Source: an uncultured Bacilli bacterium (lineage in GTDB: Bacteria > Bacillota_I > Bacilli_A > RF39 > UBA660). Taken from it: a stretch of DNA of 15,557 nt. Under the pieces are notes generated by a model. That model did no database searches and was not told the origin of the DNA. It worked only from the letters and a program-made list of their open reading frames with translations. Every line of letters begins with the position of its first letter. The first letter of the stretch is position 1. Positions 1 through 8,197 of the stretch are shown here, piece after piece. A program made the position numbers and the translations under genes. The stretch is taken from assembly GCA_934101745.1 (NCBI GenBank), contig CAKOSD010000007.1, positions 1 through 15,557 on the forward strand, read 5' to 3'.

Positions 1-861
1 GCCAATATCTATACCTTCATATAGTTTTTGAGCCACTTTCATGGTCTTTGATGATGCAAAACCTAAACGATTAACGGCAGTTTGCTGTAAAGTTGAAGTT
101 TTAAATATCGGTTTAGATGGTCTTTTCTTACTCTTTTTCGTAACGGATTCAATTTTATAATCTAATCCTAATTTATTAAGAATTTCATCAGCCGCCTCTT
201 CATTTTTAATTTCAATGTCTTTATCTTGATATTTGAAAAGTTCCGCATTAAAATCTTTAAAATTAGCGGTTATGCTCCAGTATTCTTCGGGAATAAAAGC
301 CTTAATTTCTCGTTCACGGTCGACAATTAACTTTAACGCCACTGATTGAACACGACCAGCCGATTTACCACCTGTTTTAGATTGCATTAATTTAGATAAT
401 CTAAATCCAATAATCCGGTCAAGCATTCTTCTCGTTTCTTGCGATTTTACTAAATTATCATCAATTTTTCTCGGATGTTTAAAAGCCTCTATTACTGCTG
501 GTTTCGTAATTTCATGAAATTCAATCCGATCATAATCTTTATCTTTTAATTTTAAAGTATCAAATAAATGCCATGAAATAGCCTCTCCTTCGCGGTCAGG
601 GTCGCTAGCAAGATATATTCTACTTGCTTCTTTCGCATCTTTTTTCAATTCTTTAATAACACTAGATTTACCTTTAATTGCTACATAATCAGGTTTAAAA
701 TCATTTTCGACATCGATTCCTAAACCATATTTACCTTTAGTTGAAAGGTCTCTAATATGTCCTTTACTAGATACAACTTTATAATCACTACCTAAGTATT
801 TTTCAATTGTTTTACTTTTAGCAGGGGACTCTACTATTACTAAGTTTTTCTTTTTTTCCAT
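1..861 (-). CDS. topA: DNA topoisomerase I, N-terminal 287 residues (runs off window)
   Basis: This is a type IA topoisomerase that relaxes negatively supercoiled DNA by single-strand passage. Only the first 287 residues are inside the window and the frame is open to base 1. The protein starts MEKKKNLVIVESPAKSKTIE, the canonical Toprim opening with the metal-binding Glu at residue 11. The acidic Toprim motif ASDPDREGEA lies at about residues 85-94 and SAGRVQSVAL around 165-180. The last residues seen (LYEGIDIG) lie just before the catalytic GLITYMRTDS segment of the family, so the active-site Tyr is outside the window. The ATG has a GAAAGTGAT-like ribosome site. A terminator lies upstream at about 994-1018 and a TATAAT at 928-933, so topA probably has its own promoter. 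In Bacilli, topA typically follows rbgA-rnhB at some distance, as here. Confidence 0.97.
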   Translation of the reverse strand, partial: MEKKKNLVIVESPAKSKTIEKYLGSDYKVVSSKGHIRDLSTKGKYGLGIDVENDFKPDYVAIKGKSSVIKELKKDAKEASRIYLASDPDREGEAISWHLFDTLKLKDKDYDRIEFHEITKPAVIEAFKHPRKIDDNLVKSQETRRMLDRIIGFRLSKLMQSKTGGKSAGRVQSVALKLIVDREREIKAFIPEEYWSITANFKDFNAELFKYQDKDIEIKNEEAADEILNKLGLDYKIESVTKKSKKRPSKPIFKTSTLQQTAVNRLGFASSKTMKVAQKLYEGIDIG

Positions 862-927
862 AACATCACTTTCTTTTTTATATTTTAATTTTATTATTTA
901 ATATTTTATTTCTCTTTTAGCCATTTT

Positions 928-933
928 ATTATA
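928..933 (-). promoter_or_regulatory. Candidate -10 box for topA
   Basis: A perfect TATAAT reads on the minus strand between the upstream terminator and topA, about 67 bases before the start codon. The hexamer 17 bases upstream matches a -35 consensus poorly, so this rests on the -10 box and its position alone. Confidence 0.4.
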
Positions 934-993
934 CAAAAATGTCAAACGCTGTAATAGTAACATAGTATTTTTATCTTTTCAAGTAGCAAAATC

Positions 994-1018
994 AAAAAAA
1001 GTAAGATAAATTCTTACT
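994..1018 (-). terminator. Rho-independent terminator of the ATPase/118-aa unit
   Basis: On the minus strand the 7-bp stem AGTAAGA/TCTTACT (1012-1018 with 1000-1006) has a 5-base loop and is followed directly by a run of T. It overlaps the stop codon of the 118-aa gene, and separates that unit from topA. Confidence 0.75.
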
Positions 1019-1370
1019 CAATACTATTTACAAAAGGAAAGGAAGTATATCCATCAATATAATCTTTTAACATATTAGAAATTGTAATATATTTATAATT
1101 TTTAATCTTATTTAATTCAGTTTTTAGGATACCAATATAATCTTGATATACTTTGGAAATTAATTTCTTGTCATTTTGATTTATTAACATTATATTATAA
1201 AGTCTATTTAATTTATCATCAGGAGTAACATTATCAGAAATATATCCTTCTAATCTCGCAGTCATTTGGGCTTGTAAAAAGGTTATTTCTGGGTATTTAC
1301 TCATAATTTCCTTTGCTACTAATAGTACCCTATCTTCCTCTAATAAATTACCATTATACTCATATTTCAT
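1014..1370 (-). CDS. Uncharacterised 118-aa protein coupled to the ClpX-like ATPase
   Basis: I do not recognise this family. The start is set at the ATG at 1370 rather than an upstream in-frame codon: the ATG is one base after the TAA of the ATPase gene (TAA-A-ATG), with GGGAAG about 8 bases upstream. The protein begins MKYEYNGNLLEEDRVLLVAK and looks soluble, mostly helical and charged, with no signal peptide, membrane segment or cysteine motif. A lysine/tyrosine-rich stretch lies around residues 85-105. The near-zero spacing and the terminator over its own stop codon place it in a two-gene transcript with the ATPase. A role as adaptor, regulator or substrate of that ATPase is a guess from position only. 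Confidence 0.7.
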   Translation of the reverse strand: MKYEYNGNLLEEDRVLLVAKEIMSKYPEITFLQAQMTARLEGYISDNVTPDDKLNRLYNIMLINQNDKKLISKVYQDYIGILKTELNKIKNYKYITISNMLKDYIDGYTSFPFVNSIE

Positions 1371-1371
1371 T

Positions 1372-3159
1372 TTAACATCTTCCCTTTTCCCTAAAAGCAG
1401 CCTCATTTATTCTTTTAACATCTTCAAAAGTTATATGAATTTTTTCTTCTGTTCCCACTAATAATTCTTCTAAGTAATGACTATTTAAATTATTTACCAC
1501 CGTTTGTAAACTTCTAGCCCCTGTATTTAAATCATACGCCGCCCCTGCAATTAAATCGTAAGCATCTTCATCAATTACCAATTTTTTGCCAAAAGAGGAA
1601 ACCAACGTTTTAAAGCCAATTAAAGGACTAATTTTTGATTCTAGCAGTATTTTCTTTAAATCGCTTTTACTATAATCTTTAGTATGAACATAAGTATTAA
1701 AGCGACCAACTAACTCCTTTTCAAAGCCCATTTTTATTAAGTCCTCCGGAGTAATTGAATAATCCTTGGCTTTAGTTGACTCATCGTATTTAACATTAAA
1801 ACCTATTGGTCGCGATGATGACATTTGCATTTTATCATTTCTTAAATTAGTTAAGGCTCCCAAACATACAAAAGTTAATTTTGAAGTATCAAACTCTACA
1901 GTTTGACCTTTATCTACTTCAATAGTATATTTGCCGCCACCTAAAAAGTCTAATAATTGGTGTTGAACAGCAGTTTTCATAGTTAAATCTCTCGAACTAT
2001 TATTTACTATTTTATCTAATTCATCTAAAACCACTATTCCTCTTTCGGCTTTACTTAAATCACCATCAGACTTAACATATAACTCTTTTAAAATATCCGT
2101 TATATTACCACCAACATAGCCAGAAGCAGAATAATTAGTAATTGATGTCGCAACAAAAGGTAGTCCTAAATTATCAGTTATATCCTTAGTTATAGCAGTT
2201 TTGCCAGTTCCACTAGGACCATCAATAAACATAACTGAACGAGTTCCACTAGGTATATTGGGGATACTTGCAAGTTTTTGATTCTTGATTATATTAAAAA
2301 ATAACAACTTAGCGGCATTTTCTTGCCCAATAAATTTCTGTTCTATCGATACTAGCATTTTTTTAATGTTTTCAGAATTATTCATGACACTATTAGTCAT
2401 TTCTTTAGCAGTAACTGTTTGGTAGTTAAAAGATGTTTGCGTACTATTAAGAGTTGCTGTTTTTTCTTCAAAACTTTGGTTAAAAGCACCACGCCTAGCA
2501 GAATCTTGCTTCGTTATTTCTTGAGTAGAACGTGGATTAGGAATTTTTATAAAGTCATCAGTAGAAGTTCTTTCAATAAAAGAAATACTTTTTTCTTCTA
2601 TCATTTTACTATTAAGAAAAGACTTAAATTTACTATAATAGCTATTTTTATCCTTCGTAACTACTTCATTTACTTCTGGATTATCTTCTAACTCAGCAAA
2701 TGTTTTTATAATAATATCATCATTCATAAGTGTCCAGCCAATTAAAGTTGGACTAAAAAAATTTAGTTTTAATACCTTATTTTTATTTTTAGTTTGATAA
2801 CGAGTTATAGCATTATTAAAAAGGTTCAATTTATCATCAAGTACCTCATCAAACAGAAATTTGTGATAATCTCTTTCATAATTCGAACTACGTATACTGC
2901 TTTTTTTGCCCAGAAATCCTTTTTTAACTTGGTTAATTTCATCAACTTTTTCTCCTAATTTACTTGTAAAATCCGGATTCAACCCATTTAAAAAGCCCTT
3001 TAATTCCTCATCATTTTCAATAATTGCCATTAACAAAGTGCACATATCAGGATTTCTTTCTAAAATCCACGAATTAGTTGCTTCTTTACCGTTAAGACGC
3101 ATATCTATAGCAGCATTTACGACCTTTTTGGTTTTTGGTGTCAAATCATCATAATCCAT
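1372..3159 (-). CDS. Divergent ClpX-like AAA+ unfoldase with novel N-terminal region
   Basis: This 595-residue AAA+ ATPase is close to ClpX in its C-terminal half. Visible motifs are Walker A GPSGTGKT (314-321), the pore-loop motif GYVG (347-350), Walker B VVLDELDK (376-383), an IGF tripeptide (452-454) at the place of the ClpP-docking loop of ClpX, PEDLIKMGFEKELVGRF with a likely Arg finger (R486), and sensor 2 GARS (R549). The ClpX zinc-binding domain is absent: the first 270 residues have one Cys, resemble nothing I know, and end in a Ser/Thr/Gln-rich linker (about 195-260). ClpX proper is about 420 residues, so this is not the housekeeping clpX. The start at 3159 is chosen over a longer frame because GGAGG lies 6 bases before that ATG. 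Terminators on both sides make it a separate unit with the 118-aa gene. ATP-driven unfolding is a strong inference; ClpP partnership is plausible. Confidence 0.88.
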   Translation of the reverse strand: MDYDDLTPKTKKVVNAAIDMRLNGKEATNSWILERNPDMCTLLMAIIENDEELKGFLNGLNPDFTSKLGEKVDEINQVKKGFLGKKSSIRSSNYERDYHKFLFDEVLDDKLNLFNNAITRYQTKNKNKVLKLNFFSPTLIGWTLMNDDIIIKTFAELEDNPEVNEVVTKDKNSYYSKFKSFLNSKMIEEKSISFIERTSTDDFIKIPNPRSTQEITKQDSARRGAFNQSFEEKTATLNSTQTSFNYQTVTAKEMTNSVMNNSENIKKMLVSIEQKFIGQENAAKLLFFNIIKNQKLASIPNIPSGTRSVMFIDGPSGTGKTAITKDITDNLGLPFVATSITNYSASGYVGGNITDILKELYVKSDGDLSKAERGIVVLDELDKIVNNSSRDLTMKTAVQHQLLDFLGGGKYTIEVDKGQTVEFDTSKLTFVCLGALTNLRNDKMQMSSSRPIGFNVKYDESTKAKDYSITPEDLIKMGFEKELVGRFNTYVHTKDYSKSDLKKILLESKISPLIGFKTLVSSFGKKLVIDEDAYDLIAGAAYDLNTGARSLQTVVNNLNSHYLEELLVGTEEKIHITFEDVKRINEAAFREKGRC

Positions 3160-3184
3160 ATTAATCCTCCATATTATATATAAT

Positions 3185-3193
3185 ATATTACCA
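3185..3193 (-). promoter_or_regulatory. Candidate extended -10 promoter for the AAA+ unit
   Basis: TGGTAATAT reads on the minus strand, an extended -10 form, about 25 bases upstream of the ATPase start and just after the preceding terminator. No good -35 is visible and the region is nearly pure A/T, so the exact box is uncertain. A nearby TATAAT (3173-3178) would start the transcript inside the ribosome site. Confidence 0.35.
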
Positions 3194-3201
3194 TAAATTT
3201 T

Positions 3202-3224
3202 AAAAAAAGAGTAATTTCTTACTC
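3202..3224 (-). terminator. Rho-independent terminator of the LTA-synthase-family gene
   Basis: The minus strand has stem GAGTAA/TTACTC with a 4-base loop (3209-3224) followed by seven T (3208-3202). It lies about 30 bases after the stop of the upstream gene and isolates the ATPase unit. Confidence 0.8.
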
Positions 3225-3252
3225 CCATTTAAATAATTTGTTTTTTTTACTT

Positions 3253-5271
3253 CTAATTATTATCAGTAGTAGTATCGTTACTATTAATATCATCTTCGCT
3301 ACTCTTTAAACCATTTTCTAAATAAGCAAAATAATTAGTTTTAATAGCCAAATTATTCATTTTCATTTCATTTTTAACTTTGGTATTAATACTTATTATT
3401 TCTTCATCAGTATACTTATCAGCACCGATATAATTTATTTTACTCTTAGTCGCATCATAATAAGCCTTATCGGTACGCCAAGACCCATCCGCAAAGACTA
3501 CAATTTCTTCATAAGTATCGCTTAAAAGATCAGTTCCTGCATAAAGACGAGGATCATAATCTAGGTCAAATAGATTAGCCATAGTTGGTAAAATATTAAC
3601 AAAAGTTGTATAATCATCATACTTTTTAGCCTCTAAACTTGGATTATAAATAATAAATGGTGTTCTATCGGTATCGCCATTACTTGATGTATCATATTTA
3701 GCTATCTGGGCAAAAGCCTCATCACTTAAGCCATAAGGATAATGATCAGCAAATAACATAATTACGGTATCTTCTAATTTACCATTATCTTCTAATTCTT
3801 GTAGCAACTCTCCTATAGCATTATCAACTATCTTTAACTTCGACATATATCTTTTAGCTGTCATATCCAAATCTTCATCTTTATATAAATCTAAATACAT
3901 ATCACCAGTTTTACTAGAAATATTATAAGTCATATGACTAGATACCGTTGTTAACCATGCCATATATTTATCTTCATCAATAAAGTGAGGTACAGCCTTT
4001 TCTATAAGTTCAACATCACTTGGCCAAGGTTGATATTCACTTCCCAGTTTTATTCCTAATTTATTAACATCATAATAATTTTGACTGCCCATATTAGGAT
4101 GATATATACTTCGATAATAAAAGTGATCAGTATAATCATGATAACTGCTCGTATGATAATTGGCCCTATTAAATAAGTTAAATAATGATTCATAATAAGT
4201 ATTATCTTTATAAGTATTGATAGTACAAGTATTATTAATAGTATATAACGATGTTATCCCCGTCATTTCATTATTACCTGTTGAACAAGCATTTCTTGGC
4301 GAATAAGCATTTTCCCAAGTCCACCCATTATTATATAGTTTAGCAAAATTAGGAAAATACTCAGGGTAATCTTTTAAAACATTACTACCCGATTCAATCA
4401 TTAAAACAATTAAATTTTTTCCTTTAAACAGCCCTGTATAATCATTTTTACTCGTAATTTCTTTACTCATAAAATAACTATTTAAAGTTTTATAATCATT
4501 ATTAGTTTCTGTCTCTTGTAGGGCATCCCAAGCCGTATCATCAATAATTCTACTATAATTAGTTACTTCTTTAGGTTCATATTTTACAAATGTCTCCGTT
4601 GTTTGTGCATGTTTAATAACTAATGATTTAATATCTAAAAATTCATACCCTAAAAGTCCATATTGACTAACAGCAATATTTTGCATCGAAGGGTTCTTAA
4701 ATAATTCTTTATTACTTACAATTTGCATTTTATCTTGCATGAAACTAAAATTAATTGTGCCATAATAAAGACCACAAGTAATAATAGTGACAAAAACAGT
4801 TATACAACGAACCACATTATATTTATATTTTAAAGATTTATCAATAAACTTTTTATCTAAAAAAATAAAATATAAAACATACAAAATAGGTATTATAAAA
4901 AGCGTATAAAACCAAGGATTAAGACTTGTAAAAAAGTCTCCAATAAAATATTCGATAGCATGCGCTTGACTTGCAGTTCCTAAGGACATATAAGTACCTA
5001 AGTAATTATGCATTCCACCTTGGGCTGTAAATAAGATTCCTAAAAGAAATAATAAAACACAAATTATTATATTCGCATACTTTCGTTTTAAAAAACTAAT
5101 AACTAAAGAAATAATATTACCTAATATAATACATCCTAAGAATATTCTTAAACTTGACCAATTAAAAACACTTAAACCCATAATTACTTTAAAAAATATT
5201 TCTAAAAGAAATATTCCAATAGTTAATAAACAACTATAACAAACCACTTTATTATTATAAATTTTTTTCAT
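3253..5271 (-). CDS. LTA-synthase-family membrane sulfatase-fold phosphotransferase
   Basis: The protein has 672 residues. Five hydrophobic membrane segments (about 9-30, 41-60, 66-83, 119-138, 153-172) precede an extracellular alkaline-phosphatase/sulfatase-fold domain from about residue 285. LtaS-type metal and catalytic residues are visible: Glu293 in LMIESGSN, the nucleophile-position Thr331 in ACSTGNNEMTG, His446 in TVSSHMTY, and Asp509-His510 in MLFADHYPYG. Family members transfer glycerol phosphate from phosphatidylglycerol to a growing teichoic acid, or act as LTA primases or phosphoglycerol transferases; I cannot tell which from this sequence. No clear AxA cleavage site was found between membrane and catalytic parts. 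The C-terminus is an Asn/Asp/Thr/Ser-rich tail. GGAAG lies 6 bases before the ATG. The gene has its own promoter and terminator, so it is probably monocistronic. Confidence 0.88.
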   Translation of the reverse strand: MKKIYNNKVVCYSCLLTIGIFLLEIFFKVIMGLSVFNWSSLRIFLGCIILGNIISLVISFLKRKYANIIICVLLFLLGILFTAQGGMHNYLGTYMSLGTASQAHAIEYFIGDFFTSLNPWFYTLFIIPILYVLYFIFLDKKFIDKSLKYKYNVVRCITVFVTIITCGLYYGTINFSFMQDKMQIVSNKELFKNPSMQNIAVSQYGLLGYEFLDIKSLVIKHAQTTETFVKYEPKEVTNYSRIIDDTAWDALQETETNNDYKTLNSYFMSKEITSKNDYTGLFKGKNLIVLMIESGSNVLKDYPEYFPNFAKLYNNGWTWENAYSPRNACSTGNNEMTGITSLYTINNTCTINTYKDNTYYESLFNLFNRANYHTSSYHDYTDHFYYRSIYHPNMGSQNYYDVNKLGIKLGSEYQPWPSDVELIEKAVPHFIDEDKYMAWLTTVSSHMTYNISSKTGDMYLDLYKDEDLDMTAKRYMSKLKIVDNAIGELLQELEDNGKLEDTVIMLFADHYPYGLSDEAFAQIAKYDTSSNGDTDRTPFIIYNPSLEAKKYDDYTTFVNILPTMANLFDLDYDPRLYAGTDLLSDTYEEIVVFADGSWRTDKAYYDATKSKINYIGADKYTDEEIISINTKVKNEMKMNNLAIKTNYFAYLENGLKSSEDDINSNDTTTDNN

Positions 5272-5299
5272 ACTTTACTTCCTTTTTACTACATTATCA

Positions 5300-5328
5300 A
5301 TTATACTTTTATTTAATTAAATTTTCTA
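5300..5328 (-). promoter_or_regulatory. Promoter of the LTA-synthase-family gene
   Basis: On the minus strand TAGAAA (5328-5323, 4 of 6 to the -35 consensus), a 17-base spacer, then a perfect TATAAT (5305-5300). It would start a leader of about 22 bases containing the ribosome site. Confidence 0.5.
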
Positions 5329-5362
5329 CTTAAAATTTCTTATTTTCCATCCTTTGTTATAA

Positions 5363-6103
5363 TTATTTTTTATATTTTTTGACTGGTCCATAACTAAAGC
5401 GATAGTTATCTAAAGGACCATATTTTTCTAACATTTCTAAATGAAATTTCGTTGGATAACCTTTATGTTTTTTAAAACCATACATCGGATATAAATCATC
5501 TAACTCATCCATCATATGATCTCTAGTTACTTTAGCAACAATACTTGCGGCCGCAATAGAAGCCGAAGTAGCATCGCCATGGATTATACTAGTACTTGGC
5601 ATTGAAAGGTTTAAGGGCATCGCATCAATTAAAACGTGTTCAGGTTTTATTTTTAAAGAATTGATTGCCTCATACATAGCCAGTTTCGTCGCTTCATAGA
5701 TATTAACTTCGTCAATCGTTCCGGCATCAATCATTCCAACCCCATAACATATGGCGTCTTTAATTATTTTAGGATATAACTCTTCTCTTTTTTTCTCACT
5801 TAGTTTCTTTGAATCATTTAAACCTTCTAAATGATAATTAATGGGTAGGATTACAGCCGCGGCTACTACCGGACCAACAAGGGGACCACGTCCTACTTCA
5901 TCAACGCCACAAATAAACTTTATTCCTTGTTTATAAAGTTCTTTTTCATATTTCAAAAGATCTATTTCTTCCTTTTTCTTAGTTTTTTTAAGAACTTTAC
6001 CAGTTTTAACTTTTTCTTTTTTTATCTTCTTTTTTTCTTTCAAATTCTTAGATTCTTCTATGGATTTTTTATCTATTATATCTTTACTACTTTGTTTATT
6101 CAT
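5363..6103 (-). CDS. rnhB: Ribonuclease HII with Lys-rich N-terminal extension
   Basis: RNase HII cleaves RNA in RNA-DNA hybrids and at single misincorporated ribonucleotides. The catalytic acidic residues are Asp68-Glu69 in GVDEVGRGPLVGPV, Asp160 in LIDAMPL and Asp177 in HGDATSASIAAASIVAK. NDSKKLSEKKRE and GYPTKFHLEMLEKYGP are further family blocks. At 246 residues it has a strongly basic extension of about 50 residues before the domain (KKKIKKEKVKTGKVLKKTKK region), possibly a nucleic-acid-binding tail. The ATG overlaps the rbgA stop codon in an ATGA, so the two genes are translationally coupled. This rbgA-rnhB pair is a classic Bacilli arrangement. Confidence 0.96.
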   Translation of the reverse strand: MNKQSSKDIIDKKSIEESKNLKEKKKIKKEKVKTGKVLKKTKKKEEIDLLKYEKELYKQGIKFICGVDEVGRGPLVGPVVAAAVILPINYHLEGLNDSKKLSEKKREELYPKIIKDAICYGVGMIDAGTIDEVNIYEATKLAMYEAINSLKIKPEHVLIDAMPLNLSMPSTSIIHGDATSASIAAASIVAKVTRDHMMDELDDLYPMYGFKKHKGYPTKFHLEMLEKYGPLDNYRFSYGPVKKYKK

Positions 6104-7020
6104 AAATCTTCAACCTTATCAAATGTAATATTTTTAATTTTTTCTAATTTTATTTCATTAATTATATAGGTACTTACTCTTCTATAGTCAGCCTCGCCCC
6201 CCTTATTTAAAGCGCCAATTTTCTTAGCAATAATATTATAAGCCTCTTCAAAGTCATCTAGATTTTCTAAGTTGTAACGACTCTTTAGTATTTCAGGGTA
6301 ATATTTTTCTAACTTTAACAGAATATGACAAGCCACTTTATCTAAAGGTAATATATCTTCTTTAATCGCACTCATACAAGCCAAATTTAACGCTACTGTT
6401 TCTTGTTCTAATTTAGGCCATAAAATACCTGGGGTATCTAAAATAACAATATTACTATTAGTTTTTAACCAGGTAAGACTTCGAGTAATGCCGGGATTAT
6501 TTCCTACTTTACTAACTTTTCTTCCCGCCAAACGATTTATTAAAGTAGACTTACCAACATTAGGTATACCAAGAACACAGGCATGAATTAAGTTACTATT
6601 GTTACCCTTGGTCTTCTTTTTATCTAATTTTTCTTGCATAACCATATTTATTGTATTAATTAACTTTTTTAAATCCTCTTTATTATCTGCATTAATACTA
6701 ATAACCGTATAACCTTTATCTGTATAATACTTACTCCACTCTTTAGTATCAACATCATCGGCTAAATCTGCTTTAGTCATCACTAGAATATGCGGTTTAG
6801 TTTTTAAAATATCCTCACTACCACTTATCTTAGAAGAATAAGGTATTCTTGCATCAACAAGTTCTAAAACAACATCAATTAAATCTTTCTTTTCTTCTAA
6901 CATTTTCTTAGTTTTCGCCATATGGCCTGGATACCAGTTGATACTCGTTGATGGTAAACTTTTTTTATCTTCATTCATTTTTTTATTTTTTCTCATTTCT
7001 CTTTTTTGATACATATCCAT
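6100..7020 (-). CDS. rbgA: Ribosome biogenesis GTPase RbgA (YlqF), circularly permuted
   Basis: RbgA is needed for late assembly of the 50S subunit in Bacillota. The G motifs appear in the permuted order of the YlqF/YawG family: INWYPGHMAK at 28-36, G4 TKAD (82-85), then G1 GIPNVGKS (151-158), G2 around NNPGITRS (174-181) and G3 DTPG (195-198). The C-terminal part holds the ANTAR-like helical domain. It has 306 residues, slightly longer than usual because of a basic N-terminus of about 25 residues. The chosen ATG overlaps the upstream RhuM stop in TAATG and has GGAAG before it. The stop is TGA, one of two in the window that fix the standard genetic code. Confidence 0.95.
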   Translation of the reverse strand: MDMYQKREMRKNKKMNEDKKSLPSTSINWYPGHMAKTKKMLEEKKDLIDVVLELVDARIPYSSKISGSEDILKTKPHILVMTKADLADDVDTKEWSKYYTDKGYTVISINADNKEDLKKLINTINMVMQEKLDKKKTKGNNSNLIHACVLGIPNVGKSTLINRLAGRKVSKVGNNPGITRSLTWLKTNSNIVILDTPGILWPKLEQETVALNLACMSAIKEDILPLDKVACHILLKLEKYYPEILKSRYNLENLDDFEEAYNIIAKKIGALNKGGEADYRRVSTYIINEIKLEKIKNITFDKVEDL

Positions 7021-8057
7021 TATTTATCACTTCCATTTTCTATCATTTTTGTTTCATTTAAAAAATTATCAAAATCTGATTCATACAATTCATCTTGAAT
7101 AATTCTATATTTTTCAAATTCAGTTATTGCTTTATCGCAGGCTATTTCATGGGATATTTTTCCAGCATCTTTTAATATATCCCTATTATCAAGTAATAAA
7201 TATTTATCTATTAAGTTAACCCAATCTTCCATGGTCATTGGAATATGTCTTCTTGCTCTATTTTCTGCTATTTCTAAAAAAGCACTAACTATTCCCTCTA
7301 AATCTTTTAATTCTTCTTTATTTAAATAATTTTTAGCAATTATTACATCTGATTCCATAATTTTACCATTAGGACTATTTTTCCATGAAGTCAAACCCAT
7401 ATGTTCTTTTTCTGAATTAACTCTATTATATATAAGTTCTGCTGCCGTTTGTTTTGATACAGCAAAGTGCATTTTATTTTGAACTCTTTTAAAGAAATCG
7501 ATTGATATAGGAGATTTAGGATCATAATCTATACTTGTAGCATAAATGTCAGTTACTTTCTGATAAAATCTTCTTTCAGATAGTCTAATTTCTCGGATTT
7601 CTTCTAATAACTTTTCAAAATAATCTTTATCAATAAATGAACCATTTTTCATTCTTTCTTTATCTAATACATATCCTTGAATTGTGAATGTTTTAAGTAT
7701 ATTTGTCGCCCATCTTCTAAATTGTGTCGCTCTTAATGAATTTACTCTATATCCAACTGATATTATTGCATCTAAATTGTAAAATTCAACATTTCTCTTA
7801 ACGCTTCTATGTCCCTCATTTTGAACTAATTCCATTTTGGAATAAGTTGAATCTTTATCTAACTCCTTTTCATTATAGATATTAATTAAATGCTTTGCTA
7901 TTGCAGGTTGTTCAACATCAAATAATTCTGCCATAGCTTTTTGCGTCATCCATAAAGTCTCATTTTCATATCTAACTTGAATACCTTTATCTTTTTCTTG
8001 AAGTTTGAATGTTATAAATTCTTCAGTACTACTTCTAATCATTAAATTTTTTGCCAT
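7020..8057 (-). CDS. RhuM-family protein
   Basis: This 345-residue protein belongs to the RhuM family, named from a Salmonella pathogenicity island gene and widespread near mobile elements. Its biochemical role is unsettled. Recognisable blocks are ETLWMTQKAMAELFDVEQ (33-50, resembling a helix-turn-helix), EFYNLDAIISVGYRVNS (91-107), FRRWATNILKTF (113-124), EEIREIRLSERRFYQKVTDI (152-171) and FFKRVQNKMHFAVSKQTAAE (188-207). The start is moved to the ATG at 8057: an in-frame ATG at 8066 sits only one base from the GGAG ribosome site, while 8057 gives a spacing of 9. Its stop overlaps the rbgA start (TAATG). Decayed relatives lie directly upstream. Confidence 0.85.
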   Translation of the reverse strand: MAKNLMIRSSTEEFITFKLQEKDKGIQVRYENETLWMTQKAMAELFDVEQPAIAKHLINIYNEKELDKDSTYSKMELVQNEGHRSVKRNVEFYNLDAIISVGYRVNSLRATQFRRWATNILKTFTIQGYVLDKERMKNGSFIDKDYFEKLLEEIREIRLSERRFYQKVTDIYATSIDYDPKSPISIDFFKRVQNKMHFAVSKQTAAELIYNRVNSEKEHMGLTSWKNSPNGKIMESDVIIAKNYLNKEELKDLEGIVSAFLEIAENRARRHIPMTMEDWVNLIDKYLLLDNRDILKDAGKISHEIACDKAITEFEKYRIIQDELYESDFDNFLNETKMIENGSDK

Positions 8058-8109
8058 TTTTATCATCTCCTATATTCAAAATCTTAGTTTTACATGAGTT
8101 AGTATTTTT

Positions 8110-8151
8110 TTATTTGTATATCCATTTTTCAGCAAATTCTTGTTTAATCAT
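8110..8151 (-). CDS. 13-codon ORF with strong ribosome site in the RhuM leader
   Basis: The peptide MIKQEFAEKWIYK is preceded by a perfect GGAGG with 6-base spacing, and lies between an extended -10 promoter and RhuM. It could be a leader peptide or the stump of a lost gene; the start resembles N-termini of some DNA-methylase-type proteins, but 13 residues cannot establish that. Confidence 0.35.
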   Translation of the reverse strand: MIKQEFAEKWIYK

Positions 8152-8197
8152 TTTTTACCTCCAAATATTTTAAAATTTATTATTTGTCTTTTCAAAG

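Noticed and set aside
940..945. Perfect TTGACA on the minus strand before topA
   Set aside because: It is only 6 bases from the TATAAT at 928-933, far too close to serve as its -35 box.
2419..3154. Two plus-strand frames of 90 and 82 codons
   Set aside because: They are antisense to the conserved ClpX-like gene and have the Phe/Ser/Leu-rich composition of AT-rich shadow frames.
1372..3159. Calling the AAA+ gene clpX
   Set aside because: There is no zinc-binding Cys cluster, the protein is about 175 residues longer, and the N-terminal 270 residues are unrelated.
5927..6169. 80-codon plus-strand frame rich in Phe
   Set aside because: It is the complement of the Lys-rich RNase HII extension; the poly-Phe content is a complement artefact.
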